From: Vanessa cardui | Lineage: Eukaryota; Arthropoda; Insecta; Lepidoptera; Nymphalidae | DNA: 64,000 nt | Reading direction: 5' to 3' | Assembly (NCBI RefSeq): GCF_905220365.1 | Contig: NC_061137.1 | Coordinates: 13,668,001-13,732,000, forward strand | Shown here: positions 23,166 through 35,351 of the stretch, one piece after another | Layout of the letters: every line of letters begins with the position of its first letter | Numbering within the stretch: position 1 is the first letter of the stretch | Translations under genes and position numbers: made by a program | The notes under the pieces: generated by a model | Told to the model about the DNA's origin: nothing | Seen by the model: the letters and a program-made list of their open reading frames with translations, nothing else | Database searches by the model: none

Positions 23166-26100
23166 TTGTAGACGAAGAAGATTAGAGGTCGCAGGCTTTG
23201 CAATACGATTTCATTTCTCTATTATACGGACACAAAGTAAACACGACGCTTTTTTGTATAAATTCTTCGTAACAGTTATTCAGATATTTTTATGCATTTC
23301 GCTTTCTCAGAAAGGGAAAGTGAGATCGCTACAGCAAAAAATTTATATTTGTTGAAATTTGACAGTTTCTTATCTGTGTGTAATGTGTTATCTTTGTTTT
23401 TTAAAAGAGAAAGCAACTAGGAAAATGACCTTAAATAACAGTGGTCTACATTTTTTACCATGCTTACCTCGTGACCTTGGCAGGGATGGTCTTTATGAAA
23501 TACGAAGGCATTATTTGCACGACCGTACACGTCACTCCATAAACTATATGAAGCCTTCGGTACAGACATGTAACTTATAAGACGCATTGTTTATGTTAAA
23601 CTTAAAAAGTCTAAATATACATAAACAATGAGTAAAATTAATAGTAAGTAATTAACTAATAATATTTTTAGAATTCGATGCCTATAAAGAAAAACTAAAC
23701 TATTATAAAGTCACTTTGTGGTTCTACTGCCTTACTCTCTGTCGAGAAACTTTTTCTCAGGAAAGCTTAATGGTATAAAGCTTAAATGAATACCAAATAA
23801 TAATGTCTGCAGCGTCTTGAAGCTGTGAAAAAATTAAACTATCAAACAAAAGATATAGAAATTTGCCCAAAGCCATTATCTGATAGCACAAGTATAGAGT
23901 GCTGACACCAAAAAATAAATCAGTATCTATCTCTCGGTACGGAACCCTTAATGAGTGAATATGAGCCGCATTTGCTCGGTTCGAAAAGCAAACAAATGTA
24001 ACGATGTCAAAAGATTTTATTGTCGTACTAACTTATTCGAGACCATTCTAGAATACACGTAAACTGTGTGAAACGAAAAAAAAATAAAAATCTATATAGC
24101 CAGTGAACATTATTAAAGACCTAATTATTCTTAAGTCATTTTGTAAGACCCAATGCCCTATGACATTGTTTATATTAGACAGCTCTAATCATGTTCAGTG
24201 GTACGGTTACCCACTGAAGTCGTTCGTACGATAATGACGGGTCCCGTAGCACCACAGATGACTTGATTGTCGCAGTGTTGTAGGATCCCTTATTACTTAA
24301 CTAATTGATTATAAGTCCACGGCCGAGCGTCAATTCGTACCGACTCCTACGATTAATAAGCTGTTATGTGCCTTTGATTTGTGATTATTTTTATACATTT
24401 TATATTTTTAAAATATGTTTAAAATTACTGGATTTTTTAGGTCAACCAAGACAATTTTTAATAATATGTTATTACGATATTATGTCAATATTTGACTTTT
24501 TTAAATGGAACAAAATTGGAAATTAAAGATTTACACAATTTGAATTCTATCATTATTCATGTGCAAATGTGTCAGGTACTATTTTATATGCACAGATATG
24601 TCTGTGAATTGTGCATTTATGTCAATCACAATATTGAAACCTATTTAATATAGATTTATATTGATGATAATCAAAACCGTTCAATAACAAATTCCACGTG
24701 GTCTAACCGAGACTCCGACGCTTATAATTTACCGTAAACCGTAATACAAATTAATCTATGAAACGGCAACTCGGAATTATCTGGGGTTGCCGTGTAATTT
24801 GTGTAACAGTGCATTTACGTTGCGTCCTGCATATCGATTGTCTCACTAATCAAATATATGCCATAAATATATTACTTTAAAGTTGAAATTGCGTTGCTTT
24901 ATTTGTTGAAGTATTTCTTTATATTTACGCATTCAGTTCGACATTTCTCTCTCAATCGCACGTGAATTTGTGAAAGAGACAGCAATATGTAGCAATTGGA
25001 TACATGGTGTAGAATAATATGGTGATAAACCAAATTTGCGGTGAGTCTCCTTGACACGGTTTCACATAACTGTACCGGCAGTCCTTCCGTGGTCTGGTTC
25101 ATAATATCTTACTTAGTATTATCAAATACACACGAGTGAGCACAAATAACCATTTACAAATTATATTTCATTGTTCGCTTTCCTCTTGTACCCTCTATGT
25201 GTCCTTTTTTATTCTTTTATCATACCTGGGAATCAATAGATTGACTATCAACCCCGTACAAGCAAAACACAATAATCAAAAATAAACCAACTTAACATCT
25301 AATTAACTTAATTTTACTTCATTAATATAATACATCAACAATCTGTTTCTTTCTTTTTACATAATAGCTTCTTCAGATGCTGGTTGCAAACTATTACATA
25401 CCCATTTCATATGATTCTCTATGTGTCAAAGACCATGATATGACTTTGTTATATAACTCAGATATTCGCGAAATATAAAATAATATTAAGCAAGTAACCA
25501 TATATATGACAGGGAATTGTACTTTATATATTTTTTTAAACGAATGGTACTCACACAACACGCTGTCTAGAAAATAGATGCAATTTTGCACCGAAATTCC
25601 TTAAAAAGATGGCGATCACTAAGAAACGAATCGATGTTTAGGCATCTGTAGTGGTTTTATATATTTATCCCATATAGGGGTCACATTGGAGATGAAAGAT
25701 TTTATGGAATCCGACATCAAATGGGAATACGCGAAATGCAACCAGCAAAAATATATTTAGAAAATTTGGTGGGAATCTGACTTATATTTACCATCGTAAA
25801 TATATTTAGGAGATTCCTTAACTATACGACTGGCTGGAAAACAAAAACGCGCGATCATTATTCTTTCTTTTTGGGCGCAAACAGTAAGGTGCGACTTGTG
25901 GTTTGTTATAAGTGTTATTTGTGTCTGATTTGGATTTGTAAGTTCAACTAAATAAGTAATTTACTTCAATATGTATGATTTGGTGATTTATTTATGTTAA
26001 GATATTTTCGAAGTTTGAACTTTTGGTTTATTTGTTAATGATTGAAGTTGTTTATATTCTGATTAAAGTTATTTATGTTCTTGTCTTTTTTCATTTATGT

Positions 26101-27062
26101 ATGCTAAATATAAATTATATATTTATTATTATATTGATATATTATATTTGTATTTCAGTGTACATTATTTTATGTTTTAAGTATGACATGATGTATACAA
26201 AAATATATTGAATTATTTAAGCGTGTGGGTTAACCAAGAATAAACTTATTGTGATATTGTTTTCTTACATATTTATCCCTTACATAAAGATATTCTCGAT
26301 AAATGGATTAATTGCAATAATTACTATTACCCCGTAAAAAAACATTTGTAGAGGACTCCGTACAACTCGACTCCTGAAGGAAAATATCAGCAGTGGGTTG
26401 GTAATTTTTGAAATACTACAATTAACAACCTTAAAGATATACAATAACGGTTTATTTTCAAAATGAATACAAATGTATACACTTTAACGAAAAGACATTC
26501 CCAGCATTGTACTTAACAAGACTAAATAAATCATTTGTCAATTGATTTAATTATAATATCTTAACTTCATTGCTTTATATTTTTTATAACTAATAAAATA
26601 GTGCCGTCAGCGACGGACTCACGCACGCCCGCCCACTGCGCGCCTGTCGGAGGGCAAAAACTTGTGATTATCAGTACGAAGCCCACTCGATGGCAAACTG
26701 TGCCGCCGTGACTGACGTCGGACGTGTCCATTCTACATTGACTTCTGTATAAATATCGCGTGAGCATCGATTACCGCAATGGTCATATTTGACCTGCCCG
26801 AGATTAGCTTTGAATAGCAAAAATGCACAAAGGCCTCCTGGTTAAAAAAATATTGAGCCTACTTTATAACGCTACTTCTAGTCCAGTTAAATAATCATTT
26901 TTTGGCCTTTATTGTACCCACTATTATCATAAGCTTAAATTGGAGTAAATTATATTATGAATAATTAAATCAGTGTTAAACCTTTAAAAGCTTAATACCT
27001 TTCTTTACGTATACCTTATAATAGTAACCGAAATGTAAAGGAATATCTATTTTTTATGTAAT
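23166..27062. other. Long AT-rich interval, no supported gene
   Basis: Nearly 4 kb with only anonymous short frames. A CpG-containing patch lies at 26595-26760 with a TATAAATA at 26748, but I see no initiator or exon that would make it a promoter. Confidence 0.4.
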
Positions 27063-27216
27063 TGGAATCAAATCAAATCAAAATAAACTTTATTCAAATG
27101 GGCTTTTACAAGCACTTTTGAATCGTCAATTAACAATTAAGTGAAGCTACCACCGGTTCGGAAAGTAGATTATACCGAGAAAAACCGGCAAGAAACTCAG
27201 TAGTTACTCTTTTTTT
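27063..27216 (-). mobile_element. LINE 3'-end fragment (CCGGTTC family)
   Basis: Clean inverted copy: AATCAAATCAAATCAAAATA tail complement, ACTTTATTCAAATGGGC, AGCACTTTTGAATCGTCAAT, AAGCTACCACCGGTTCGGAA, then GCAAGAAACTCAGTAGTTAC. Confidence 0.8.
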
Positions 27217-27231
27217 ACGCGCAATATTATT

Positions 27232-27365
27232 TTCTGCTGGTGAGTGGTCACTGGCTCTAATAGACATTGATACTATAAGAAAAAGTAACCATTCCCTGCA
27301 TCGTCAATGCGCCAACCATGGGAACCGAGATGCTATGTGTTGTTCCAGTAGCCACATAGTGTTAC
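27232..27365 (-). repeat. Dispersed repeat (ACCATCAGGTGG family), fragment
   Basis: Diverged copy with GGTGAGTGGTCACTGGC, CAATGCGCCAACCATGGGAA and TGCTATGTGTTGTTCCAGTA. Confidence 0.5.
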
Positions 27366-27914
27366 TCGACAAAGTTTATGTTTTATTTGAATGAGGTTGA
27401 CTGCGAGATAAAAACAAACAAAAGCAAACAGCACACGTCTCATTCAAGTGGTTAGCGAAGGGGCTCGAGTGAGACAGGTACGCGGTATGATCCTCTTTGA
27501 CGGGATATCGAATGTGGATCAAACAAACACGTCTCTAACGACTCAAGTAACGTCGCGTCGTCCGCAAAAAATGACTGCACTGCGCCGAGCGCCGCGTCTT
27601 TAACTTTTATGTGTTAATAACGCGACCTTATTAGCGATAACTTGTTTGATTCTATACCTATTTGTGTTTTATTCCAAAAATATTAACGAATTTACTTGTA
27701 TTTGTTTTTTTTTTTTTTAAATAGTAACAAAATAATTTATTAACATAAGAATTAACAACATGAAATGCTTAAATATATAAATATAGTTTTGGTTCATATA
27801 CAAATATTAACCAAAACTAGTTACTGTATAAATCTGTTTAATAAGTTACTTGTATGTGCGAATAAAGTAATTTGATGAGTTCTTATTTATAGTAGAAAAC
27901 GGTTTTTTTGGGAT
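27366..27914. other. Intergenic, CpG-rich patch at 27470-27600
   Basis: The patch has several CGCG words in otherwise AT-rich DNA. No TATA/initiator pair or exon is visible, so its meaning is unknown. Confidence 0.35.
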
Positions 27915-28005
27915 GTTTAAAAATAATTAATATACGCGATTCATCCGTTATAATTAGTTTTATTTAAATGTGTAATCATCGCGAAAATTTAAGTCAAAAT
28001 TTCAT
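27915..28005 (+). mobile_element. Penelope-like element 3'-end fragment
   Basis: Shares AAAAATAATTAATATACGCG, then CCGTTATAATTAGTTTTATT, then TAAATGTGTAATCATCGCG and AAAATTTAAG, with the outer end of the Penelope-like insertion at 41353-42580. It extends past the shorter right arm of that element and matches the extra bases of the left arm. It therefore shows where the element's 3' end really lies. Confidence 0.7.
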
Positions 28006-29375
28006 ATAAGTCTTTTATTATTATAATTATAACATTTGAAAAATACAAGTAATAAAAAACTCCTAAGACAGCAACTCTGTTTTCAATGTTTCACGATATT
28101 GGAGAATATAATAGGGTACTGACATAACATAAATTTACTTTTATTCGTTTAACTGTTAGTATTTCTATTTACGTCTTTAAGAACTCGAAGTTATCTCAAA
28201 TTCATTTTCCACGCGCACTTGTCTCTTCGTTAAATTAAGTTTAATTTAATAAAATTACATTTTAAATTACTATACGTAGTAAAACGAATATTTTTGTGAC
28301 ACCAAAATTCTGTCGTAATTTCAATATGAAACTAGTAAGTAACTAGAAGTGACCCACATTTTCTATTAATTATCTTAACTCAGGGGACTTACCTGATGGA
28401 GAGTGATTACCAGGCAGTTATGTTAGCAACAAACGTCCTTGAAATTAAGGAGTAGAGTCCTCTTAGATACGGAATGCTTTGACCAATTACTGATGACTTG
28501 TAAATATGCATCCCACACTAACACGTTTATTAGTAGGTATATCATATAAGAGTTTTTCTGATATATATATTTATTGGAACGACACAGTCAAAAGAGACTA
28601 AAAACAATAGAGTTTCTCTGTAAGAAGAGAAACGACATTGTTAATTATAATGTTATTATTAACAATCTCAGTTCCTAAATTACAGGATACTTTAATTTTC
28701 ACAATCACGTTTTGCTTCCTGTTTATCTTTTTCATGGCTAACAAAATTTATTTGTCATGTCACCGTTCGATGACGGTTGATGCGCAGAATTCGAATTAAA
28801 GAAATACATTTTTTTCTTTACCAGTTATAATATTCAAGTATGTAATTGTCTTATATAAAATCATCTCATTCGTATTCATTACATAATGTAAGTATATAAG
28901 ATTATAGCTAGGCACCTGACTCATCCGAGTTTCTACTTACGTACAGCTGCTAAAACAAACGTCATGAGCGCCGAAAAGAAATCGACTGTTTACATACTGA
29001 TTCACGGCACACATGGCGCACTCGTTTAACTAAGTCACTTATTAGCAGACACATATTTTTGAAGGCCTCGTCTGCCTTGAAAAATGTTGTAAATTCGTCA
29101 CCATCGCCAAACGAAACGGGCACTGCAAATAGTAAAAAATACTTCTTTCATCGTTAAACTATTACGTTTTGTTTTTTCCCTGCAATTGTACTGGCTCACA
29201 CATGCTTCAGAACGGAGTACAACAAGAACTGCTATTTTGCTATACAATCACCCAGATCCGCACAAATCCGATTTGTGATCCCTGATACCCGAAACCTCGG
29301 TAAGTTGAAAGAATTACTTGGGGTAGAGAGCGAGTAACTTAGTCATGCACATGGAATAATGAATCATATTATATA
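28006..29375. other. AT-rich sequence, no feature seen
   Basis: No supported gene or repeat. Confidence 0.4.
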
Positions 29376-29423
29376 TTTGTTTTATACGTTGTATATAATT
29401 ATATATACAACGTATAAAACAAA
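29376..29423. repeat. Perfect 22-bp inverted repeat with 4-nt loop
   Basis: The left arm, TTTGTTTTATACGTTGTATATA in meaning, spans 29376-29397. The loop is ATTA, and the exact reverse complement spans 29402-29423. A partial direct copy of one arm (ACAACGTATAAAACTTTAA) follows at 29448-29466. It is too short and AT-rich to be a gene. Confidence 0.85.
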
Positions 29424-29589
29424 CGAATAAAACTTTAATAAATAAACAACGTATAAAACTTTAATTAAAGAGGCTATAATAAGAACAAAAAAATCTTAGT
29501 CAGTCAGGAGGTAAGGTGTCATTTAGGCGTCAAACTACCAATGACATACTCGTACACATCGGATACCGCCAAACAGTACTTAACACTTT

Positions 29590-29735
29590 TGTGTTCCGGT
29601 TTTAAAGGTGAGTAAGTCATTGCAACAGGCAAGGGACATATCATCTTAGCTGCCGGGAATGGCTAATATTTACTAGCCACACACTTATGAGCTATGCTAT
29701 ACATAATCCAGTGTAGCCAGCAAGTGGGTACATAT
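29590..29735 (+). repeat. Diverged dispersed repeat (ACCATCAGGTGG family)
   Basis: Weak match to the 3' blocks of the family in + orientation: TTCCGGTTTTAAAGGTGAGT, AAGGGACATATCATCTTAG, GGGAATGGCTAATATTT. Confidence 0.4.
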
Positions 29736-30304
29736 CGAGAACAACTGCTGTCGCCGATAGCGATCTTGAGGACAGTCAATAACGGTGACCGGTCGCTATT
29801 AGTTATATAAATGATAATGCAATTAAAAAGTGAAATAACTCTTTATGATTTATTTAATAACATTTCATTGGGGACCGAGTAAAGTTTAACAGCTTCGCCA
29901 CTTCCACTGAGTAATAAAACGTCATTTCACTTATTGTTAGCAAATATAAGATGAGAAAACTTCTTTTTTTATTTTATATAATAAGTTAAATACAAAATTA
30001 AATATTCTGTAGCAGCATTAACGGTACCTCTTGTGAACAAAAAACAACTAAAGATTAATTTAAGAGCTGATTGATGACTGTGGATACAAGATATGTGTCA
30101 CTATTTCACCCGACACATGTAATGTATGTACTCAATGATTACTAACTATCATGACAAAAATTTAAGCAAATTTAATGATTTAAACCGAGATTCAAATACG
30201 GATACTTTAGTTAAAAATTTGACGTTTTCTATAGTGCCGACTGGCCTTATTAATTACTATTTTTTCCGTCAAATTATTTCGATATTTTTCTTAAATTGAC
30301 ATGC

Positions 30305-30482
30305 TTATTTTTATTATTAAAGTTATTTATTTCGGGATATTTACCAGGTTTTTTATTTTTGCTCGATGGAGCTGGATATTTCGACATTATCTACGAATGT
30401 TTTGTTACCGAGACAGTCTCAGTCTCTAGAAACATGGTAAATATCCCGAAATTAATAACTTTAATAATATTTCGATAATTAT
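30305..30482. repeat. Hairpin element with about 35-bp inverted arms
   Basis: The left arm near 30315-30351 (TTATTAAAGTTATTTATTTC, then GGGATATTTACCA) is complementary to the right arm near 30433-30468 (TGGTAAATATCCCGAAATTA, then ATAACTTTAATAA). The spacer of about 80 bp includes TTACCGAGACAGTCTCAGTC. Such a unit can fold into a long hairpin. I know of no coding content, and the family is not identified. Confidence 0.6.
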
Positions 30483-30734
30483 TATTAAAACGAGTTATTC
30501 TTTTGGACAACAATTACTCTATTTGATAGATTGTAGACTCTAAGCCGCGGCGCCTTTTGTTTTGACCATTAACGCTCTTCGGTCGATTCGAAGCCTTCGC
30601 CCAGAGATCACCGTTCCCACGTAAACACGCAGCGAGTAGACAATTGTCTCGCTCAGTTAATTTTATTAATGTAGTGGAATATATTGCGATACTGCGTGAG
30701 AACTACACGGCACTCGACAATGCCTTTTGTACTT

Positions 30735-31262
30735 CACTAGCGACCCGACCCGGCTTCGCACGGTACAATGCTGATATTAAATATGTTAGTAGTGGTTAGA
30801 AGGCGTGCATCTTAACCGATGATTGCGGGTTCAAACCCAGGCAAGCACCGCCATATATATGTGCTTAATTTGTCTTTATAATTTCTCTTGAGCTCGACGG
30901 TGAAGGAAAACATCGTGAGGAAACATGCATGTGTTTAATTTCATCGAAATTCTGCCACATGTGCATTCCATCAACCCGCATTGGAACAGCGTGGTGGAAT
31001 ATGTTCCAAACCGTCTCCTTAATGGAAGAGAAGGCCTTATCCCAGCAGTGGGAAATTTACAGGCTGTTACTTTACTTTACTTTTTACTAAATATAGTAGA
31101 GAATGTCTAAATTATCTTCTTTAATATTGTCCATGTATTATATACAAAAAAACCTTCATCTCGAATCTATTTAAAAAATGCATCTAAATCCGTTGCGTAA
31201 TTTTAAATATCTTAGCGTATACAGGGACAGACAGCAGTAAGCGACTTTGTTTTATGCTATGA
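30735..31262 (+). mobile_element. RTE-like LINE 3' end split by a SINE
   Basis: 30735-30789 (CACTAGCGACCCGACCCGGC, then TTCGCACGGTACAATGCTG) and 31086-31262 (AATGTCTAAATTATCTTC, AAAAAACCTTCATCTCGAAT, CGACTTTGTTTTATGCTATG) read as one RTE-like 3' end. The Metulj-like SINE at 30790-31085 separates the two halves. Related uninterrupted copies are at 9415-9615 and 14035-14205. Confidence 0.55.
30790..31085 (+). repeat. tRNA-derived SINE (Metulj-like) nested in LINE
   Basis: Starts within the A-box region (AGTGGTTAGAAGGCGTGCAT) and has B-box GGGTTCAAACCC. It keeps the full body and a TTACTTTACTTTACTTTTT tail. Similar words flank it (ATTAAATATGTTAGTAG on the left, ACTAAATATAGTAG on the right), consistent with a mutated target duplication. 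Confidence 0.85.
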
Positions 31263-34200
31263 TTTCTTGTTTGTTTACGTGTGTGTGTTTCGTAATGTGT
31301 GTGGTATTCATAAAACATAACAATTAAACAGCAAGCATTGTTATAATAGTTCAACGCTATAGAAAAGTTACTCATTGATATATAATTCGATTAAAACAAG
31401 TTAATGTTATGCTGGTAACAGAAATTATTGATTTTAATTTTATTGATTATAATGTTATTTACAATAAGTGTATGCCAGTAATTGATTTAAAAATCTGCAG
31501 CAACTCTTAATCCTTGTGGCGTTAAATATTCTTTTTCTTTAAGTTTAGACCGGTATTTATAAATATACAGTATTCCTAAAACAATTTCTTTACATTTATT
31601 CTTAATATAACATTATCTTATATTTTGATATTCGTTGGTTCAAAATACAATATGCGACACGTAATCTAATATCATGAAGCTTCGTCCGTAGAACATCCTC
31701 GCCGTCAGCTGCGAAACGCTCACCGACATGGAAATTAATGAAACCGTCAAAACACTAGCAGAACGGCCCGCATATTTTCGTCTGTTTACGGACTTTCTCA
31801 TTATATTTTTACTAAGATTAAATATGTTACAGTGGCTTAAAATGGTAACACGTATATAACTATTAATAAAAACTAGATCTCTATAGTTCTGAAAGGCTAC
31901 ACGATTAAAGATAACTAGAATTAAAAAGCTATGTTGAGGATTGTAATGTTGGTTGCTCTTGGATATTACCGCACAGGATAACGTAATCCTTTGATCTTCT
32001 GCCGTACGTGTTGTGCTTCCGAGAACATGCCGTATTTAACTCTGGAGGAGTGTGAGGAAATTTTAAAGCCACATCGCCATTGATTCGGAATTTTTATTGA
32101 CGGAACATCTCGCTTCGATTTATGAAATGCAAAAGGAGCCCACATGGCGGGACTGGGTGGTGGATCTAATAACCCAATGAAAGTCATCCGCTGGCCTATT
32201 CTCACGAAGACCTTGGAGGACTGTTTAGCTGTCGTCACGGCATCAAAATAAGTCGATAGCATTCCATCATACCAATAGTTTATATCATTTTATATTATTG
32301 TTGCAATCGGTCATGAGCCTGCATTCTCGCAGCTCGTACTAGCTGTGTAACAAAAGAACTACAGCTATCATTTATACGGCAATATGATAGTGTAATGAAG
32401 CAATGACCTTTCACTGTGTGTATATGGTAAAACCATTATGCTTTGATGAGGATGATGATGGAGCCTTAAATATATTATACTTATATTATTGAAATAAGTC
32501 CTCACAGGTAGAATAGCTTTTGTTTTAAAAGATGGATGACAGTTTGGGTTCGTATGCGTTTATTTTTTACACAGCTCATGTCAGCACTTTCATATGTAGC
32601 AAGCGAGCGCTTACAAAAGTTGCATTACAATAGTATTATTTTATTACAGACAAAAAGCCTTAAAGGATTATCTTTGTCATCATCGAAACTAACAGTCATT
32701 TATAAAATTCGTCTTGAAAAACATATCTCAAATATTATTCACGTTGTTATTATCCCACGTAGTTATTATTGACATGGTGACCTGACAGCCTCATGGCGCA
32801 TGGCATGAAACGGCGCGTGCGCAGGTTTTTGCTCCGGAACTAACTGAGCGGCGTGTGTCACGCTAATTGACGACTGTTATGTCTTCGTGCATTGCCGCTC
32901 TTAAACGGTACCAGCACACATTATGTAATGCATTAATTCATCACTTTTACACATTTTTATTCGACGGTAATAATTTCGTATTAAGCACAAGAATAGGCCT
33001 TATTTTTGGTTTCCAATTCAAGCAATTGAGTGATAACGGAATAAATATGTTGTATGTGAATATATTATAGCTAATTCCATAAATATTTTTATAATAGATT
33101 GTCAAGTCTATGGAATATTGCTATATAATTTCACTCAAAAAATAAAGCAATTAATTAATTTTTATAACAGTGCCATCTGTCGGTGAGTGCAACTTAGAAA
33201 CGCTGAGCATTATAATTACTTCTTATAACTATTATTAGGTACCGATTATTCAAATATACGGTTGCTTACCTTTTTTGAATCAAGTATATTTAAATAAGTT
33301 TCAATTAAATTCTACTCATCAAATTTAAATAATAAACGGTCAAATTACTTAAGAATCGTGGTACAATTTAATATTAATAAATAAACAAATAAGTTACCAC
33401 TTACTACCTGCTACCACTTCAATACAAGAGAAACATCAAAAATCAAGAATCATTTATATAAAAGAATAGCTTTTAATGAGACAAGTCTAATCCCAAAACT
33501 GTATTCCTTAAGACTCCTTTTAAAATAATATTACTAAATTTACCTTTTTAGTTTTTGCTATTAAATTTTGTAAGGCACTAGATTACAAAAATATAAGCGG
33601 AAAATAGCGTACACTTGACTATGATACAAAAAAATAATCGTAAATATATATTTATGAGTATGAGATGTATTATATAATACATTAAAAAAAATTGAATATA
33701 AAACGTTTGCGTTGCCTGAATTAGTATTTATTAGATTACAAATGAACTTAATCATTGATTATATTGTAACCGGTCGTCATTCCTTAAAATCCATCGCATC
33801 TATTAAATATTACGATTACATTATATTTGAATATACACCATATAGAAAATATAACCAGCACAGCTCAGCTTAGACAACCACCTTGGTTTCTCAGTATTGA
33901 AGCAAAAACATTCGCAAATATTCGCCAAACCATTATTGCTAAAATTGGGTGAAGGTGCCCACGTATTAAATAAACGAAAACGTGTATCTGTGGTCTTTGC
34001 CGAATATTATGCGATTAAGTACGGCTTCTGATTACATTTTTTCGGTTTCAATAAGCTCTAGCGCATGTTCGTTTGAGACTTGGACACGTTTAAATATGGT
34101 AATGCGTAGAATAATCCGTCTTCATTGGATTATAACACCAAATAAACATATTTCGATGCCAGAAATAACAGGGTTTATTCTTTTAAATTAACTTACAGAA

Positions 34201-35270
34201 ATTAAATTATTTATTCTCAGTTTTTATATATCTCAAGATGAACCGAGTAGGCTCAGCGGCCAGAATGCGTGCTTCATAACAAATGATTACAGGGTCAAAT
34301 TCAAGTAAGCACTACTCACATTCAGTGTGCTTTTTTTTGTTTATAATTCTACCACATTGATCATCCTGGATTATAATGTGACTCCAAACGTTCCCTGCCT
34401 TCGCTCTGCAGTCCCACAGATGGACTTACCAGCCAATTACTTTTATATTTCAATCTTCAACTAAAGGAAATATTGAAAAGGTAATTTATTAATTAATCTA
34501 TCAATTGACACATTTGATTTGTTTGTGTTGTATTCAAAGTTATTGCTCAAGCGTCCTGTAGATTTAACGGCTGTTATGTACAAGTTCAAATGATTATTTC
34601 TGGTAACGAAACGTAATTTGTTTCGGTTAATTATTAAGTGTCAATGTCTTCGTCTGCGTCAAATTATTCATCAAATTAGTATTTAGCAGCTGATCAGCAG
34701 TAAAGGTCAATGATTTTCCTTTAGAAATCTTTACAATCATAATAAAGTCATAAAGATCAAAATAACTTTTAGACTACCTTTTAGATTGTTATATAATCAT
34801 CTTTGTATTAAATACAATTATTAAATTTGTCGTTCGTATTATATTTAATTATTTTTTCATATGAGACATATGATGTTCAAGCATATAAATATTCGTTCCC
34901 TATTATGTAATGACTCATTAACATTACAATGCAGCACATTTTGTTAAAATCGGAGCCAAGATAAGCTCTTACGTCTTACTGAATGGCGGGAGAGTCGGCT
35001 AAGCGAATGTTCGAGAACGAATAAATATTGAAAAATAATAGGCTATTATTTTTTGCTCCGAAATAGATTGATTGACCTTACTCTTGTTCTTTGTACAAGT
35101 TACGCATTTTTAATCAACGGCGGTTATTACTTATCGCCGAATGATAAATAAATTAAAATAGCGAATTGTTCTATTGTATTAATGGCATTGCTCATACTTT
35201 GCTTAACGTTAACGACCTAATAAGGATTGGCTACGAGAATTTAGCGAATACGAAAGAGGTAGGGTGAGTT
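31263..35270. other. Long AT-rich interval upstream of the 35.35-kb gene
   Basis: No supported gene. A 98-codon minus-strand frame (31966-32262) has somewhat coding-like composition, with a Pro-rich middle (LLDPPPSPAMW), but it has no recognisable domain, splice support or neighbour. The SINE relic at 34236-34370 is listed separately. Confidence 0.35.
34236..34370 (+). repeat. Diverged SINE head (Metulj-like)
   Basis: Decayed tRNA-like head (CCGAGTAGGCTCAGCGGCCA, GAATGCGTGCTTCATAAC, AGGGTCAAATTCAAGTAAGC) followed by TGTGCTTTTTTTTG and TTATAATTCTACCAC. The 3' body is missing. Confidence 0.6.
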
Positions 35271-35351
35271 CAGCGGCGCGTGACGGACTTGGGCAACTCC
35301 AGCGGCGACAAAAGTGCGCGCTCGCTGTCCCGCGCGACACTAGCCCGCGCC

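Noticed and set aside
24196..24219. Short palindrome TTCAGTGG..CCCACTGAA
   Set aside because: The arms are only 8-9 bp with no duplication around them, within chance for 64 kb.
26595..26760. Promoter with TATAAATA at 26748
   Set aside because: There is no initiator at the right spacing and no exon downstream. The CpG patch lies upstream only.
31966..32262. 98-codon minus-strand coding exon
   Set aside because: The composition is mildly coding-like, but there is no domain, splice site or neighbour. Left as unknown.
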